Assembly: GCA_016280915.1 (NCBI GenBank)
Contig: JAEEHQ010000146.1
Location: forward strand, 1 to 47,406
Direction of reading: 5' to 3'
DNA from: Bacteroidales bacterium
GTDB taxonomy: Bacteria; Bacteroidota; Bacteroidia; Bacteroidales; P3
DNA length: 47,406 nucleotides
Below are positions 5,712 to 14,580 of this stretch, piece by piece. The notes below the pieces were generated by a model, which saw nothing but the letters and a program-made list of their open reading frames with translations, did no database searches and had not been told where the DNA came from. The translations under genes and the position numbers were made by a program. Within the stretch, counting starts at the first letter, position 1; each line of letters starts with the position of its first letter.

Positions 5712-8540
5712 ATGAAAAAACTTCTGACTTTATTCATGCTGCTGGCAGTGGTTGGCAGTGTGGTGTTCGCTCAGGGCGAAAAGAAGAGCGACCTCTCGGC
5801 TAAGGTGCCGGTTGACAAGAAAGTGCGTATTGGCAAGCTGGACAACGGCTTGACTTACTACATCCGTGCCAACAAGATGCCTGAGAACCGCATCCAGTTT
5901 CGCATGGTGACCAATGCCGGCTCGATCCTCGAGGATGAGTCGCAGCGCGGTTTGGCTCACTTCTGCGAGCACATGGCTTTCAATGGCATTGAGGGTTTCC
6001 CCGGCAACACGATGATTGATACCCTGCAGAAGAACGGCATTGAGTTTGGCCGTGGCATTAATGCGTACACCAGTTTTGATGAGACGGTGTATTATGTGGA
6101 CATGCCCGCTGACAATCCCGCCATGGTGAAGATGGGTCTCGACATCCTTTATGGCTGGTGTGGCGGTTTGCTTTTCCAGCCCGAGGAGATTGAGGCTGAG
6201 CGTGGCGTTATTCATGAGGAGTGGCGTGGCAACCTGGGTGCTGCCGACCGTCTGCGCGACAAGACTTGGCCCACCATGTTGAAGGGCTCGCGTTACGCTG
6301 AGCGTCTTCCCATTGGCTTGGAGAGTGTGATTATGGGTTTTAAACGTGACGACATTGTCCGTTTCTATAAGGACTGGTATCGTCCCGACATGCAGGCTGT
6401 GATTATTGTTGGTGACCTTGATGTGGATGAGATGGAGGGCCGCGTGAAGGCTCTCTTCAGCCAGCGTCGCGCTCCCATCAACCCCAAAGAGCGTCCCATT
6501 TACGGCATTCCCGACAATCAGGAGCCCCTTGTGGCTATTGCCACCGACAAGGAGGCTACAGGCAACAGCATGATGCTGTTTTGGAAACATAAGAAGGCTC
6601 CTCAGGGCACCGTGGGCGACTACCGTGCCTCGATCCTCCGCAACATCGTGAGCAGCATGCTCGACGAACGTTTCAACGAGTTGGCCGAAAAGGCTGACGC
6701 TCCTTTCCTGCAGGCAGGTGCCGGCTACGGCGGTTTCTTGGGTCGTGAGTGTGATGCCTTTATAGGCAGCGGTGTTCCCAAGGAGAATAAGATTGAGGCT
6801 ACCACCGAGGTTGTCCTCACCGAGATTTTCCGCGCGCTCCAGCATGGTTTCACTCAGACGGAGCTCGACCGAGTGAAGGAGGACATGCTCGACCATTACC
6901 GTAAGGTGGCCCGTGAGGCCAACAAGACCCAGAGCAACAGCCTGGCTACCGAATATACGAACAACTTCCTCGAGGGCGAGGTGATCCCTGGCGCTATGAG
7001 AGAGTTTAGCTATGCTAAGGAATTCATTCCCGAGATTACGCTGCAGGAGTGCAACGACCTGATTAAGACTTGGGTGACCGAGAACAACTTTGTCTATTAC
7101 CTCACCGCTCCCGAACAAGAGGGCGTGCGCGTGCCTACTGAGGCCGACATTCTGAAAATCTACAACCGCTGCAAGAGCACCCAGTATGATGCTTGGGTTG
7201 ACAGCTATAAGGAAGAACCCCTTTGGGATAAGAAACTCAGCGTGGTTACCCCCAAGGTTACCAAGGTGAACAAGGCGCTCGGCTATAACGAGTATACCTG
7301 TCCCAACGGCATTAAGTTTATTGTGAAGCAGACCGAGTTGAAGGACGACGAGATTCAGATGAGCTCCTATGCATGGGGCGGTACCTCCATTTATGAGGAT
7401 AAGGATGCTTATGCAGCTCAGATGGCTGCCAACTTGGTGGACGCTGCCGGTATAGGCAACTTCAGCAGCAACGAACTGCAGAAAAAACTGAAGGGCATGA
7501 CCGTGAGCATCAGCCCCAACATTGGTGGTAACACGCAGGGTTTCAGCGGCACCTGCTCGCCTAAGGACCTGGAGGTGATGCTGCAGCTGCTGAACCTCTA
7601 CTATGAGGCTCCGCGCAAAGACCAGAATGCTTTCAACCGTGATATTGATAATCTGCGCAACCAGATTAAGTTCATTGCCAATAATCCCCAGGTGGCCTTC
7701 CTTAAGAAATACCACGAAGTGGCTTATCCTAACGATAAGCGCACGGTGCTGATTCCCACTGAGGAGCAAATTAACAGCTTGAATTTGGACCGCGAGTTTG
7801 AGATTTACCGCGAGCGTTTCTGCGACGCTTCTAACCAGACTTTCTTCTTTGTTGGTAACGTGAGTGCTAACGACATCAACATGATTGGCAAGTACCTCAA
7901 CAACCTGCCTACTAACGGCAAGCAGGCCAAGGAGACTTGGGTGAACCGTGAACCTGAGTTTGCAAAGGGCATCCAGCGTGGTGAGGCCGTGAAGGGTACT
8001 GACAACCAGGGCATCATGATGATTTATGGTGAGACTGCCGGTTTTAAACCCACCAAGAAGAATAAGATGATTATCAACCAGATGAGCGATTGCATGGAAA
8101 TCACCGCCCTGGAGGTTATCCGCGAGAAGATGGGTGGCACCTACAGTCCTAGCGTGAATATCAGCTATGAAATCCTTCCCGAAGGCGAAGTGACTTGGAT
8201 GTTCTACATCAACTGCAACCCCGAGAAGAGTCAGGAAATTGAAAAGGCTGCTATCGGCATTATCGAGGATTACATCCAGAATGGTCCTGACGCTACAACC
8301 CTTAGCAAGGTGCAGGAGCAGATGATTATCAACCGTGGCACTCAACGCCAGAACAACGGTTTCTGGATGGGCCAAATTATGGGCAGCTACATGTATGACG
8401 AGAATCGCGATGATATCGACCAGTACGATCAGCTTGTGAAATCTGTCAAGGCCAAGGATATCAAGAAGATGGCTAAGAAATATCTCAACCTGAAGAACTA
8501 CGTGGTTGTCAACCTCAAACCCGAGGCTGCTGCTGAATAA
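5712..8540 (+). CDS. M16 family zinc metallopeptidase (periplasmic)
   Basis: 942 residues with a signal peptide (MKKLLTLFMLLAVVGSVVFA). It has the inverted zinc motif HFCEH (83-87) and the third ligand Glu at about 163 in EAERGVIHEEW, as in pitrilysin/PqqL-type proteases. The length gives the two homologous halves of a full single-chain M16 enzyme: the N-terminal half is catalytic, while the second (from about 520, GYNEYTCPNGIKF) lacks the motif and closes the chamber. It likely degrades peptides or small unfolded proteins in the periplasm. It is monocistronic, with a strong terminator after it. Codon use is strongly biased, consistent with good expression. Confidence 0.92.
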   Translation: MKKLLTLFMLLAVVGSVVFAQGEKKSDLSAKVPVDKKVRIGKLDNGLTYYIRANKMPENRIQFRMVTNAGSILEDESQRGLAHFCEHMAFNGIEGFPGNTMIDTLQKNGIEFGRGINAYTSFDETVYYVDMPADNPAMVKMGLDILYGWCGGLLFQPEEIEAERGVIHEEWRGNLGAADRLRDKTWPTMLKGSRYAERLPIGLESVIMGFKRDDIVRFYKDWYRPDMQAVIIVGDLDVDEMEGRVKALFSQRRAPINPKERPIYGIPDNQEPLVAIATDKEATGNSMMLFWKHKKAPQGTVGDYRASILRNIVSSMLDERFNELAEKADAPFLQAGAGYGGFLGRECDAFIGSGVPKENKIEATTEVVLTEIFRALQHGFTQTELDRVKEDMLDHYRKVAREANKTQSNSLATEYTNNFLEGEVIPGAMREFSYAKEFIPEITLQECNDLIKTWVTENNFVYYLTAPEQEGVRVPTEADILKIYNRCKSTQYDAWVDSYKEEPLWDKKLSVVTPKVTKVNKALGYNEYTCPNGIKFIVKQTELKDDEIQMSSYAWGGTSIYEDKDAYAAQMAANLVDAAGIGNFSSNELQKKLKGMTVSISPNIGGNTQGFSGTCSPKDLEVMLQLLNLYYEAPRKDQNAFNRDIDNLRNQIKFIANNPQVAFLKKYHEVAYPNDKRTVLIPTEEQINSLNLDREFEIYRERFCDASNQTFFFVGNVSANDINMIGKYLNNLPTNGKQAKETWVNREPEFAKGIQRGEAVKGTDNQGIMMIYGETAGFKPTKKNKMIINQMSDCMEITALEVIREKMGGTYSPSVNISYEILPEGEVTWMFYINCNPEKSQEIEKAAIGIIEDYIQNGPDATTLSKVQEQMIINRGTQRQNNGFWMGQIMGSYMYDENRDDIDQYDQLVKSVKAKDIKKMAKKYLNLKNYVVVNLKPEAAAE

Positions 8541-8567
8541 GCAACGAATCTAAACACACTCATACGG

Positions 8568-8602
8568 ACACTCCTGCAGTTGTTGTGGGAGTGTTTTTTT
8601 TG
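8568..8602 (+). terminator. Intrinsic terminator of the M16 peptidase gene
   Basis: ACACTCC (8568-8574) pairs with GGAGTGT (8588-8594) and is followed by a run of eight T. Confidence 0.9.
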
Positions 8603-8683
8603 TAGTAGGGAATAGGATTTCCTAAGAGTACTTAGGTGGCCATAGAAAACATAGGAAACGGGAGGTCAACGTTTCGGTGCGGC

Positions 8684-8725
8684 AATAAAAAAAGCGGGTG
8701 CTGGAGGGCACCCGCTTTTTTATTG
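8684..8725. terminator. Bidirectional terminator between convergent genes
   Basis: A7 then GCGGGTG (8694-8700), loop, CACCCGC (8709-8715) then T6. It works in both directions and ends the minus-strand FKBP gene, whose stop is at 8736. Confidence 0.9.
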
Positions 8726-8735
8726 CTGGAATGGG

Positions 8736-9440
8736 TTAATCTTTGTAGATTTCGTGGAGTTCAACTTCGTAGATGACGGGGGTATAGGAGGGTATGTCTT
8801 CGACATTGGCACAGACCTCGTAGGGGAAGTAGAAGCGGTATTTGCTGCCGGCGGGCATGAGTTGAAGGCCGTTGTATAGGCCGACGAACATGCTTTTGGA
8901 GATGACATGGACGACGGGGTCGCGTCTTCCGTAGGTCTTGGTGATGGTGTCGCCGGTGAGCGCGTTGATGCTTAGGAAGTCGAAATTGATGCGCTGTCCG
9001 GCTTTGGCTTTGGCTCCACTGCCAGCTTGTAGTACTTCGTAGTAGAATCCATTTTCGCTCTTTTTGAGGGCATCGCCTTTTTCTTGGACCAGTTTGGAGA
9101 AGTATTCTTGCTGGATGGCTCCGGCTTGCTTGTTGGATTTCTCGGCTGTGGTTCGCTGATGTTGCGCTACTAAGAAGGCCAAATAGTTGCATAATTCGCG
9201 GTAGGTTTGTTCGTCGAGGGGCTGTTTTTCGCCTTTGAGAGTGCTCTCGAAGGCGCGCTGGACGGTGGCTTGGTCGAAGGAGTAGAAGCCACTCTGGGCG
9301 GTCTCGGCAAGGCTCATGCCCATGGCCCAGCTGAGTGTGTCCTGCTGGTTGTGGAGTAGGACATTCTCTGACTTGTTGCCGCATGCAGTGGCAGTTAGTA
9401 TTGCTATGACGGCGGCAAAGGGAATAAAGATTTTTCTCAT
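8736..9440 (-). CDS. FKBP-type peptidyl-prolyl isomerase lipoprotein
   Basis: 234 residues. Signal peptide with lipobox LTATAC (lipidated Cys20). Residues about 30-120 are a helical Mip/FkpA-like dimerisation region. The C-terminal FKBP domain (about 125-232) shows GQRINFDFLSINALTGDTI, FVGLYNGLQLMPAGSKYRFYF and YTPVIYEVELHEI, matching the V-x-x-Y-x-G, G-x-x-x-M and F-x-V-x-L pattern. The first strand reads FDFLSIN rather than the usual V-x-YxG, so substrate binding may differ. It assists folding of periplasmic or outer-membrane proteins. It lies 54 bases after the sugar transferase gene in the same direction. Confidence 0.85.
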   Translation of the reverse strand: MRKIFIPFAAVIAILTATACGNKSENVLLHNQQDTLSWAMGMSLAETAQSGFYSFDQATVQRAFESTLKGEKQPLDEQTYRELCNYLAFLVAQHQRTTAEKSNKQAGAIQQEYFSKLVQEKGDALKKSENGFYYEVLQAGSGAKAKAGQRINFDFLSINALTGDTITKTYGRRDPVVHVISKSMFVGLYNGLQLMPAGSKYRFYFPYEVCANVEDIPSYTPVIYEVELHEIYKD

Positions 9441-9494
9441 TTTAGATGAAGGTGTATTTGTTTGGTTTGTTATTATTTTGTTTCTTGCGATTTG

Positions 9495-10934
9495 TTATTT
9501 CCCACGGCCTTGGAAGATGATTCCGACGGTGTAGATGAGGATTTTGATGTCGGTGGCAAGGGACATGTTTTCAAGGTATAGGAGGTCGTATTTGAGGCGT
9601 TCGCACATCTCGTCGACGCTGCTGGCGTATCCGTATTTGACCTGCCCCCATGAGGTGATGCCTGGTTTGATGCGTTGGAGGAGTAGGTATTCGGGGCAGC
9701 GTTTTACAATCTGGTCGATGTAGAATTGGCGTTCGGGTCGGTATCCTACAATGGACATTGTGCCTTTCAGGACGTTGTAGAATTGAGGAATTTCATCCAG
9801 ACGGACTTTGCGCATAAAGCGGCCGAATGGGGTGATGCGGGGGTCGTCGTCGCGCGAGAGTGCGGGACCACAGGATTCGGCATCGACATACATGCTGCGG
9901 AATTTGTGCATCTTGAATGGCTTGCCCATGTAGCCTATGCGCTCTTGGGCAAAGAATATGGGCCCGGGGCTGGAACATTTGACTAGTATGGCGGTGATGA
10001 GGAAGACGGGCGAGAGGACGATGAGTGCTAAAAGGGAAAGGATAACGTCGGCGATGCGTTTGACGCTATACTGCCACTCGGGCATGAGTCGGGTGTTGAT
10101 GGTGATGAGAGGAGAGTGGAAGATGCTGTCGACGCGCACCATGCCAAGAATGATGTCGCGGGCATCGGGCGTGATTTTGATGATGACTTCGCCACAGCCG
10201 TCAAGGGTACGGAGGATTTGCTGTATTTGGGCCTGTTCGTTGTCTTCAACGGCGATGATGACTTCCTCGATGTGATGTTGCTCGATGAGGGCCTTTATGT
10301 TCTCGGTGGTGCCGAGGCAGGGCATGATGGCAGCGAGGCGTTTCTCGTTGTCGAGAGGTTGCACCGTCTCGTTGCAGTCGACAGAGACGAAGCCGACGAA
10401 GATGTTGCCAGAGTATTTCTCCTGATTCTCAAGGTCGAGATAAGTTTGGTAGGCTTTGTTGTGGCTGCCGATAAGGAGGGTGGGGAAGCCGATGAGTCGC
10501 TGATGGACCTTGCGGACGATGTGGGAGGTTTGAATGACACGGCAGGTGTAGGTGAGGGCCAGATGCACAAAGAAGAGGAAGATGGCACTCAAGTAGTAGT
10601 TGCGATAGGTGCCGACTTCGTCGTCGAGCATGATGGCGAAGAAGAGAACCACCACGCCGATGAGTGTGGCAATAACGGTGTCCTGAGCCTCTTTTAAACG
10701 AGACTTGCGCAGGACGTTTTTATAGGTTCCTTGTATGGTGTATAGACATAGCCATCCGATGGGGATGAGGAGAACGCCCGACCAGAAATTGGTGTCGGAG
10801 AAGATTTGGGAGAGCTCGTTCCAGCCATAGTTTTCGAGTCCTATTTTTCGAAAGACGAAGAGGAGTGCCCATGCGGTCATGGCACTAAGAACGTCGAAAA
10901 AGATATAGCGGAGAGTGATTTGTTTGGACTTCAT
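9495..10934 (-). CDS. Polyprenyl-phosphate sugar-1-phosphate transferase (WcaJ/WbaP type)
   Basis: 479 residues. Four N-terminal membrane helices within about 1-130, a soluble nucleotide-binding-like region (about 135-280), another membrane helix (VILSLLALIVLSPVFLITAI, about 295-315) and the catalytic bacterial sugar transferase domain: KMHKFRSMYVDAE, VRLDEIPQFYNVLKG and SIVGYRPERQFY. The last contains the conserved DE..Q..NVLKG and VG.RPE signatures. It loads the first sugar phosphate onto undecaprenyl phosphate to start exopolysaccharide or O-antigen synthesis. It is a stand-alone initiating transferase; other polysaccharide genes (flippase at 16571, glycosyltransferases at 28562-30565) are scattered in the window. 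Confidence 0.92.
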   Translation of the reverse strand: MKSKQITLRYIFFDVLSAMTAWALLFVFRKIGLENYGWNELSQIFSDTNFWSGVLLIPIGWLCLYTIQGTYKNVLRKSRLKEAQDTVIATLIGVVVLFFAIMLDDEVGTYRNYYLSAIFLFFVHLALTYTCRVIQTSHIVRKVHQRLIGFPTLLIGSHNKAYQTYLDLENQEKYSGNIFVGFVSVDCNETVQPLDNEKRLAAIMPCLGTTENIKALIEQHHIEEVIIAVEDNEQAQIQQILRTLDGCGEVIIKITPDARDIILGMVRVDSIFHSPLITINTRLMPEWQYSVKRIADVILSLLALIVLSPVFLITAILVKCSSPGPIFFAQERIGYMGKPFKMHKFRSMYVDAESCGPALSRDDDPRITPFGRFMRKVRLDEIPQFYNVLKGTMSIVGYRPERQFYIDQIVKRCPEYLLLQRIKPGITSWGQVKYGYASSVDEMCERLKYDLLYLENMSLATDIKILIYTVGIIFQGRGK

Positions 10935-10977
10935 TACGAATGTAGGGTGGACTGGTGCCCTTGGTGGTTTGATGTAG

Positions 10978-11925
10978 TTAGTATGATAGTATTTTTACGT
11001 TGTCTATTTTGATGTCGGCTTCAATACCGTCGGGGTTCACCGCCTGAAAGTAGATGGTGAATGGGGCGTTGTAGTTAAACTGGCTCCAAGTGCGGGTGAG
11101 GTTGATATAGATTTTTTGCCATCCTTTGCCTGTGTTGGGAACGATGGCCATGATGCCTTTGGAGGTGGCGGCACCGTTGTTGCTCACCTCGAAACCAATC
11201 ATGTTGACGTGCAATTCAACGTCTGTTTGGTAGTTCATTTCAAGGTAGACGGTGCTGTTGGGGATGTCAAATTCGTCGGTAATATAGAAATTGAGTGTGG
11301 TGAGGCTGTCGGGAATGTGTATGAGGCCGTATCCTTGTCCGTTGCAGGCTCCCGCTGGGTCATTGGAGACCCAGACAACGGTGCTGTCGAAATGGGAGGT
11401 AAAGGTGGTGGGCTCAAAATAGTCTTCGCTGAGGACGGACATTTGGCCGCGGGTTTTGTAGGTGGTTTGCAGGGTCCAGAGGTCTTCAGTACTGTCATAG
11501 CTACCGAGGTTGGTGACGCTGTCGGGAGCGACGGTGACGTTGTTGAGTTCGACATAATTGTAGAAGAAATAGTATATGCGGGTGGAGGAAATGCCGTTCT
11601 GCTTAACAACGGGGTAGGCGCGGAGGTATTTCATGGTGCCTTGGCGCAGAATGGGGACGGTGCAGGGAAGCTGGAAGGTGCCAAGGTTGGTCTCACTTTT
11701 GTCGCCCTCAAAATAGCAGATGAGCTGAACAGCATCGATATTGGAATTGTAGAAACCGGCCTCCGGGGAGGGGGCGTTTTGTGCTTGTGGCACCACAACC
11801 ATGCGGTCGAGATGGATGTATGCGGGAATAGTAACATCCCCTTGGAATTTCTTGCAGCCGCTGAAAGTCAGGGTGGTAACGAACAATACCAGCAAGAACG
11901 CGAAATTATTTCTCGTAAAAGTCAT
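10978..11925 (-). CDS. Unknown lipoprotein of 315 residues
   Basis: Signal peptide with lipobox FSGC (Cys24), so a lipid-anchored envelope protein. The mature part is rich in beta-prone residues. The last 100 residues (VYLEMNYQTDVELHVNMIG..., GWQKIYINLTRTWSQFNYNAPFTIYFQA, ADIKIDNVKILSY) look like a carbohydrate-binding-module-like beta sandwich ending in the common IDNVKIL strand. No enzyme motif is visible. It lies 43 bases upstream of the polyprenyl sugar transferase in the same direction, hinting at a polysaccharide role. I do not recognise the family. Confidence 0.7.
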   Translation of the reverse strand: MTFTRNNFAFLLVLFVTTLTFSGCKKFQGDVTIPAYIHLDRMVVVPQAQNAPSPEAGFYNSNIDAVQLICYFEGDKSETNLGTFQLPCTVPILRQGTMKYLRAYPVVKQNGISSTRIYYFFYNYVELNNVTVAPDSVTNLGSYDSTEDLWTLQTTYKTRGQMSVLSEDYFEPTTFTSHFDSTVVWVSNDPAGACNGQGYGLIHIPDSLTTLNFYITDEFDIPNSTVYLEMNYQTDVELHVNMIGFEVSNNGAATSKGIMAIVPNTGKGWQKIYINLTRTWSQFNYNAPFTIYFQAVNPDGIEADIKIDNVKILSY

Positions 11926-11956
11926 ATAATAGGTAACGACTTATTGTTTTTTTTAG

Positions 11957-11964
11957 TATCTTTG
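11957..11964 (+). promoter_or_regulatory. -7 box (TATCTTTG) of the phosphodiesterase gene
   Basis: Exact consensus 45 bases upstream of the ATG at 12010, in the 84-base divergent gap with the lipoprotein gene. Confidence 0.7.
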
Positions 11965-12009
11965 CATGGAAAAATAGTTGTTTTTAATTTTGAAGGAAAG
12001 AAATAGAAT

Positions 12010-12513
12010 ATGAAGAAAATAGGTGTTTTGTCGGATACGCACGGTGTACTGCCACGCCAGGTGTTTACTTTCTTTAAGGATGTTGACGAGATATGGCATG
12101 CAGGTGACGTGGGACGAGGTGTGCTGGAGGAGCTGCGGCAGTTCAAGCAGGTTCGTGCTGTCTACGGAAACATGGATGACTACGAAATGCGCTATGAGGT
12201 GATGGGGACGGCAATCTTTAAGTGCGAGGGGATGAAGGTGTTGATGACACATATAGGAGGCTGGCCCGGACACTATCCGGCACCCCTGTTGGAGGTGTTA
12301 AAGAGCGAGAAACCAGACATCTTTGTTTGCGGACATAGCCATATACTGAAAGTGATGTGGGATAAGGAACTAAATCTGCTGCACATCAATCCGGGTGCGG
12401 CGGGTAGGTCGGGCTTTCAGAAAGTGGATACGTTGGTGCGGTTTGAAATAGACGATAAAGAGGTGAAAGGACTGGAAATATTAGACTTTCCGAAGTTTTC
12501 ACAGGTGAGATAG
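12010..12513 (+). CDS. YfcE/MJ0936-type metallophosphoesterase
   Basis: 167 residues, the typical length of the YfcE family. The metal-binding motifs are in order: SDTHG (8-12), HAGDVG (about 35-40), GNMDD (about 57-61), THIGG (about 82) and CGHSH (about 112-116). It is a cytosolic phosphodiesterase with a two-metal site. Relatives hydrolyse simple phosphodiesters in vitro and the physiological substrate is not known. It is transcribed alone from the divergent promoter region. Confidence 0.9.
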   Translation: MKKIGVLSDTHGVLPRQVFTFFKDVDEIWHAGDVGRGVLEELRQFKQVRAVYGNMDDYEMRYEVMGTAIFKCEGMKVLMTHIGGWPGHYPAPLLEVLKSEKPDIFVCGHSHILKVMWDKELNLLHINPGAAGRSGFQKVDTLVRFEIDDKEVKGLEILDFPKFSQVR

Positions 12514-12566
12514 GGGCATTTAACCCAAATCGGTCATTAGGGTTTGTGCCAGATTAGTATTATGAG

Positions 12567-13493
12567 TTAGTCGCGATAGGTTAAGTCGGTTTTGGCGGTG
12601 GAGCTGATTTTTGGGGGGATTTGTGCAATAATGACACCTGTGATGACGATTATGATACCAATCGGCTTTGTCCAGGTGAGCGTTTCCTGTCCGATGAGGA
12701 TGGCGGCGATAAGAGAAAATATGGGAATTGCGTTGGTGAAAATGCATGCTGCGGTGGCTCCCAGACGTTCTACACCTATGTTATAGCATATATAGGCCAA
12801 AGTGCTGCAGAAGACACCCAGAATGACTAAAAGAAGAATCATTTTGGGCGAATAGCTGAGAAGGGGAAGGCTTTTGCCGTCGAGAAATAGCATCAAAGGA
12901 ATGAAGTAGAGGCAACCGAAGAGGTTTTGATAAGCTGTGATGGTGAAGGGTTTGTATCGACCGACAAGTTTCACAAGGATAATGGTGAAGAGGACAGCGA
13001 TGAATACGGCTCCAAAAAGCCATGCAATACCCGCAGGATTCATGTCGAGGTTGTTCTCACCCCCAAAAAGGAGCATGATGGATAAGCCGATGAGTGACAT
13101 GATAATTCCGATGAGGGTGATGCCACGTATTTTTTCTTTGTACACAGCTGCAATGCCGAAGGGTACGAAAAGGGGGATCGTGGCAACAATGATAGAAGAC
13201 ATACTGCCGCTTACCAAACGCACGCCGTTGGTCTCACAGATGCTATAGATGAAAGGCTCAAGAAAGGCTAAGATGAGAAACCATTTAAGGTCACCTTTAC
13301 GGATGGGTTCCAGCTTGCGCACAATCAGCAGAAAGGGGATAGTGATGGCGGAGGCTAACAGGAGTCGGAAGGTGAGGATGATGAGTACCGTGATGTGCTC
13401 TTCTGAAACGAAGAGCTCCTTGGTCATAATGAAACTGATGCCCCAGGCAATGGCGGCAAAGGCAAGCAGAAGATATACAATCGATTTTTTCAT
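12567..13493 (-). CDS. EamA/DMT-superfamily membrane transporter
   Basis: 308 residues with about ten hydrophobic helices in two EamA halves. The first half starts YLLLAFAAIAWGISFIMTKE. The repeat of the signature in the second half includes GATAACIFTNAIPIFSLIAA. The family exports amino acids, nucleobases or other metabolites; the substrate cannot be told. It is the last gene of the GH20-like/hydE operon, 28 bases after hydE. Confidence 0.9.
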   Translation of the reverse strand: MKKSIVYLLLAFAAIAWGISFIMTKELFVSEEHITVLIILTFRLLLASAITIPFLLIVRKLEPIRKGDLKWFLILAFLEPFIYSICETNGVRLVSGSMSSIIVATIPLFVPFGIAAVYKEKIRGITLIGIIMSLIGLSIMLLFGGENNLDMNPAGIAWLFGAVFIAVLFTIILVKLVGRYKPFTITAYQNLFGCLYFIPLMLFLDGKSLPLLSYSPKMILLLVILGVFCSTLAYICYNIGVERLGATAACIFTNAIPIFSLIAAILIGQETLTWTKPIGIIIVITGVIIAQIPPKISSTAKTDLTYRD

Positions 13494-13521
13494 TCTTTTT
13501 TATGGACAGTTGGGATGGGCG

Positions 13522-14580
13522 TTATTGGCTGTCTGATGTCTGGCTGGGAGTGTAGTCACCACGGTCGGCCGGAATGTCGACACCAAGAGGGGTGAGACGT
13601 CGACGAGTGTCGTCAACGGTTTCAGCGGCTTCGGCTCCGGTGGATAGTTTGTTATCATAGATACTGTAGTTGGCACGTAGTCTGGCAGGCGAAAGGTTGG
13701 GCATGATGACATTGGCACCAGCCAGGATTCCCATCTCGCGACCTTGGGGATGCAGGGTGCCCAATGCTGTGGTGGCTGGTAGTAGAACGTGGGGGTGGAT
13801 AAGCCTAATGATGGCGAGCAGACGCAGGGTAGTGTCGACAGAACCAGTGGGTCGGTCGCCAAAAGGAGTCCCCGAGGCAGGTATGAAAGGACCTATGCCC
13901 ACCATTTGTGGTTGCAGGGAACGAATGAACTGGAGGTCTTGATAAAGGGTTTCGAAGGTCTGGTAAGGCGACCCTACCATAAACCCACATCCCACCTGAT
14001 AACCTATCTCCTTAAGGTCCTTTAGGCAGCGAATGCGGTTGTCAAAGGACATCTCGGCTGGGTGCAGTTTCTGGTAGTGGATGCGGTCTGCAGTTTCATG
14101 GCGAAGAAGGTATCGGTCGGCACCTGCATCGAAAAGACGTTGGTAGCTTTGGCGTGAACGTTCACCGAGGGAAAGCGTGATGGCGCAGTCGGGGAATTGC
14201 TGATGGATACTGGCAACAATATGGCACATACGTTCGTCGGTGTACCATGGGTCTTCTCCTCCTTGAAGCACAAAAGTGCGAAAACCGAGTTCATATCCCT
14301 GCTGGCAGCATTGAAGTATTTCCTCCTCGGTGAGGCGGTAACGATGAACATCTGTTCTGCTTCGGCGAATGCCACAGTAGAGGCAGTCGTTTTTGCAATG
14401 GTTGGAAATCTCTATGAGGCCACGGATGAAGATTTTGTTGCCATAGATGTGCCTGGTTAATTGGTGCGCTTGGTCGAAAAGGTAGCGGACACCCTCCTGG
14501 TTGTTGGATGAGAGGAGGCCGACAAGTTGCTCTAAAGTGAGGTTGCGCGAAGAGACTATTTGGTCGATAATTTGTTTCAT
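13522..14580 (-). CDS. hydE: [FeFe]-hydrogenase maturase HydE (radical SAM)
   Basis: 352 residues. The radical SAM motif CKNDCLYC (C62, C66, C69) binds the 4Fe-4S/SAM cluster. It is followed by GIRRSRTDVHRYRLTEEEI, VLQGGEDPW and GADRYLLRHETA, and by GCGFMVGSPYQT and ATTALGTLHPQGRE, the HydE pattern that separates it from biotin synthase and PylB. It acts with HydF and HydG to build the H-cluster of [FeFe] hydrogenase, implying a hydrogen-metabolising anaerobe. HydF and HydG are not in this window. Its start overlaps the stop of the GH20-like gene by four bases (ATGA), so the two are translationally coupled. Confidence 0.9.
   Translation of the reverse strand: MKQIIDQIVSSRNLTLEQLVGLLSSNNQEGVRYLFDQAHQLTRHIYGNKIFIRGLIEISNHCKNDCLYCGIRRSRTDVHRYRLTEEEILQCCQQGYELGFRTFVLQGGEDPWYTDERMCHIVASIHQQFPDCAITLSLGERSRQSYQRLFDAGADRYLLRHETADRIHYQKLHPAEMSFDNRIRCLKDLKEIGYQVGCGFMVGSPYQTFETLYQDLQFIRSLQPQMVGIGPFIPASGTPFGDRPTGSVDTTLRLLAIIRLIHPHVLLPATTALGTLHPQGREMGILAGANVIMPNLSPARLRANYSIYDNKLSTGAEAAETVDDTRRRLTPLGVDIPADRGDYTPSQTSDSQ

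Noticed and set aside
5730..8375. 881-codon open frame antisense to the M16 peptidase gene
   Set aside because: It lies entirely over a well-supported M16 gene. Long antisense frames arise from the codon bias of the real gene, and the translation shows no family features.
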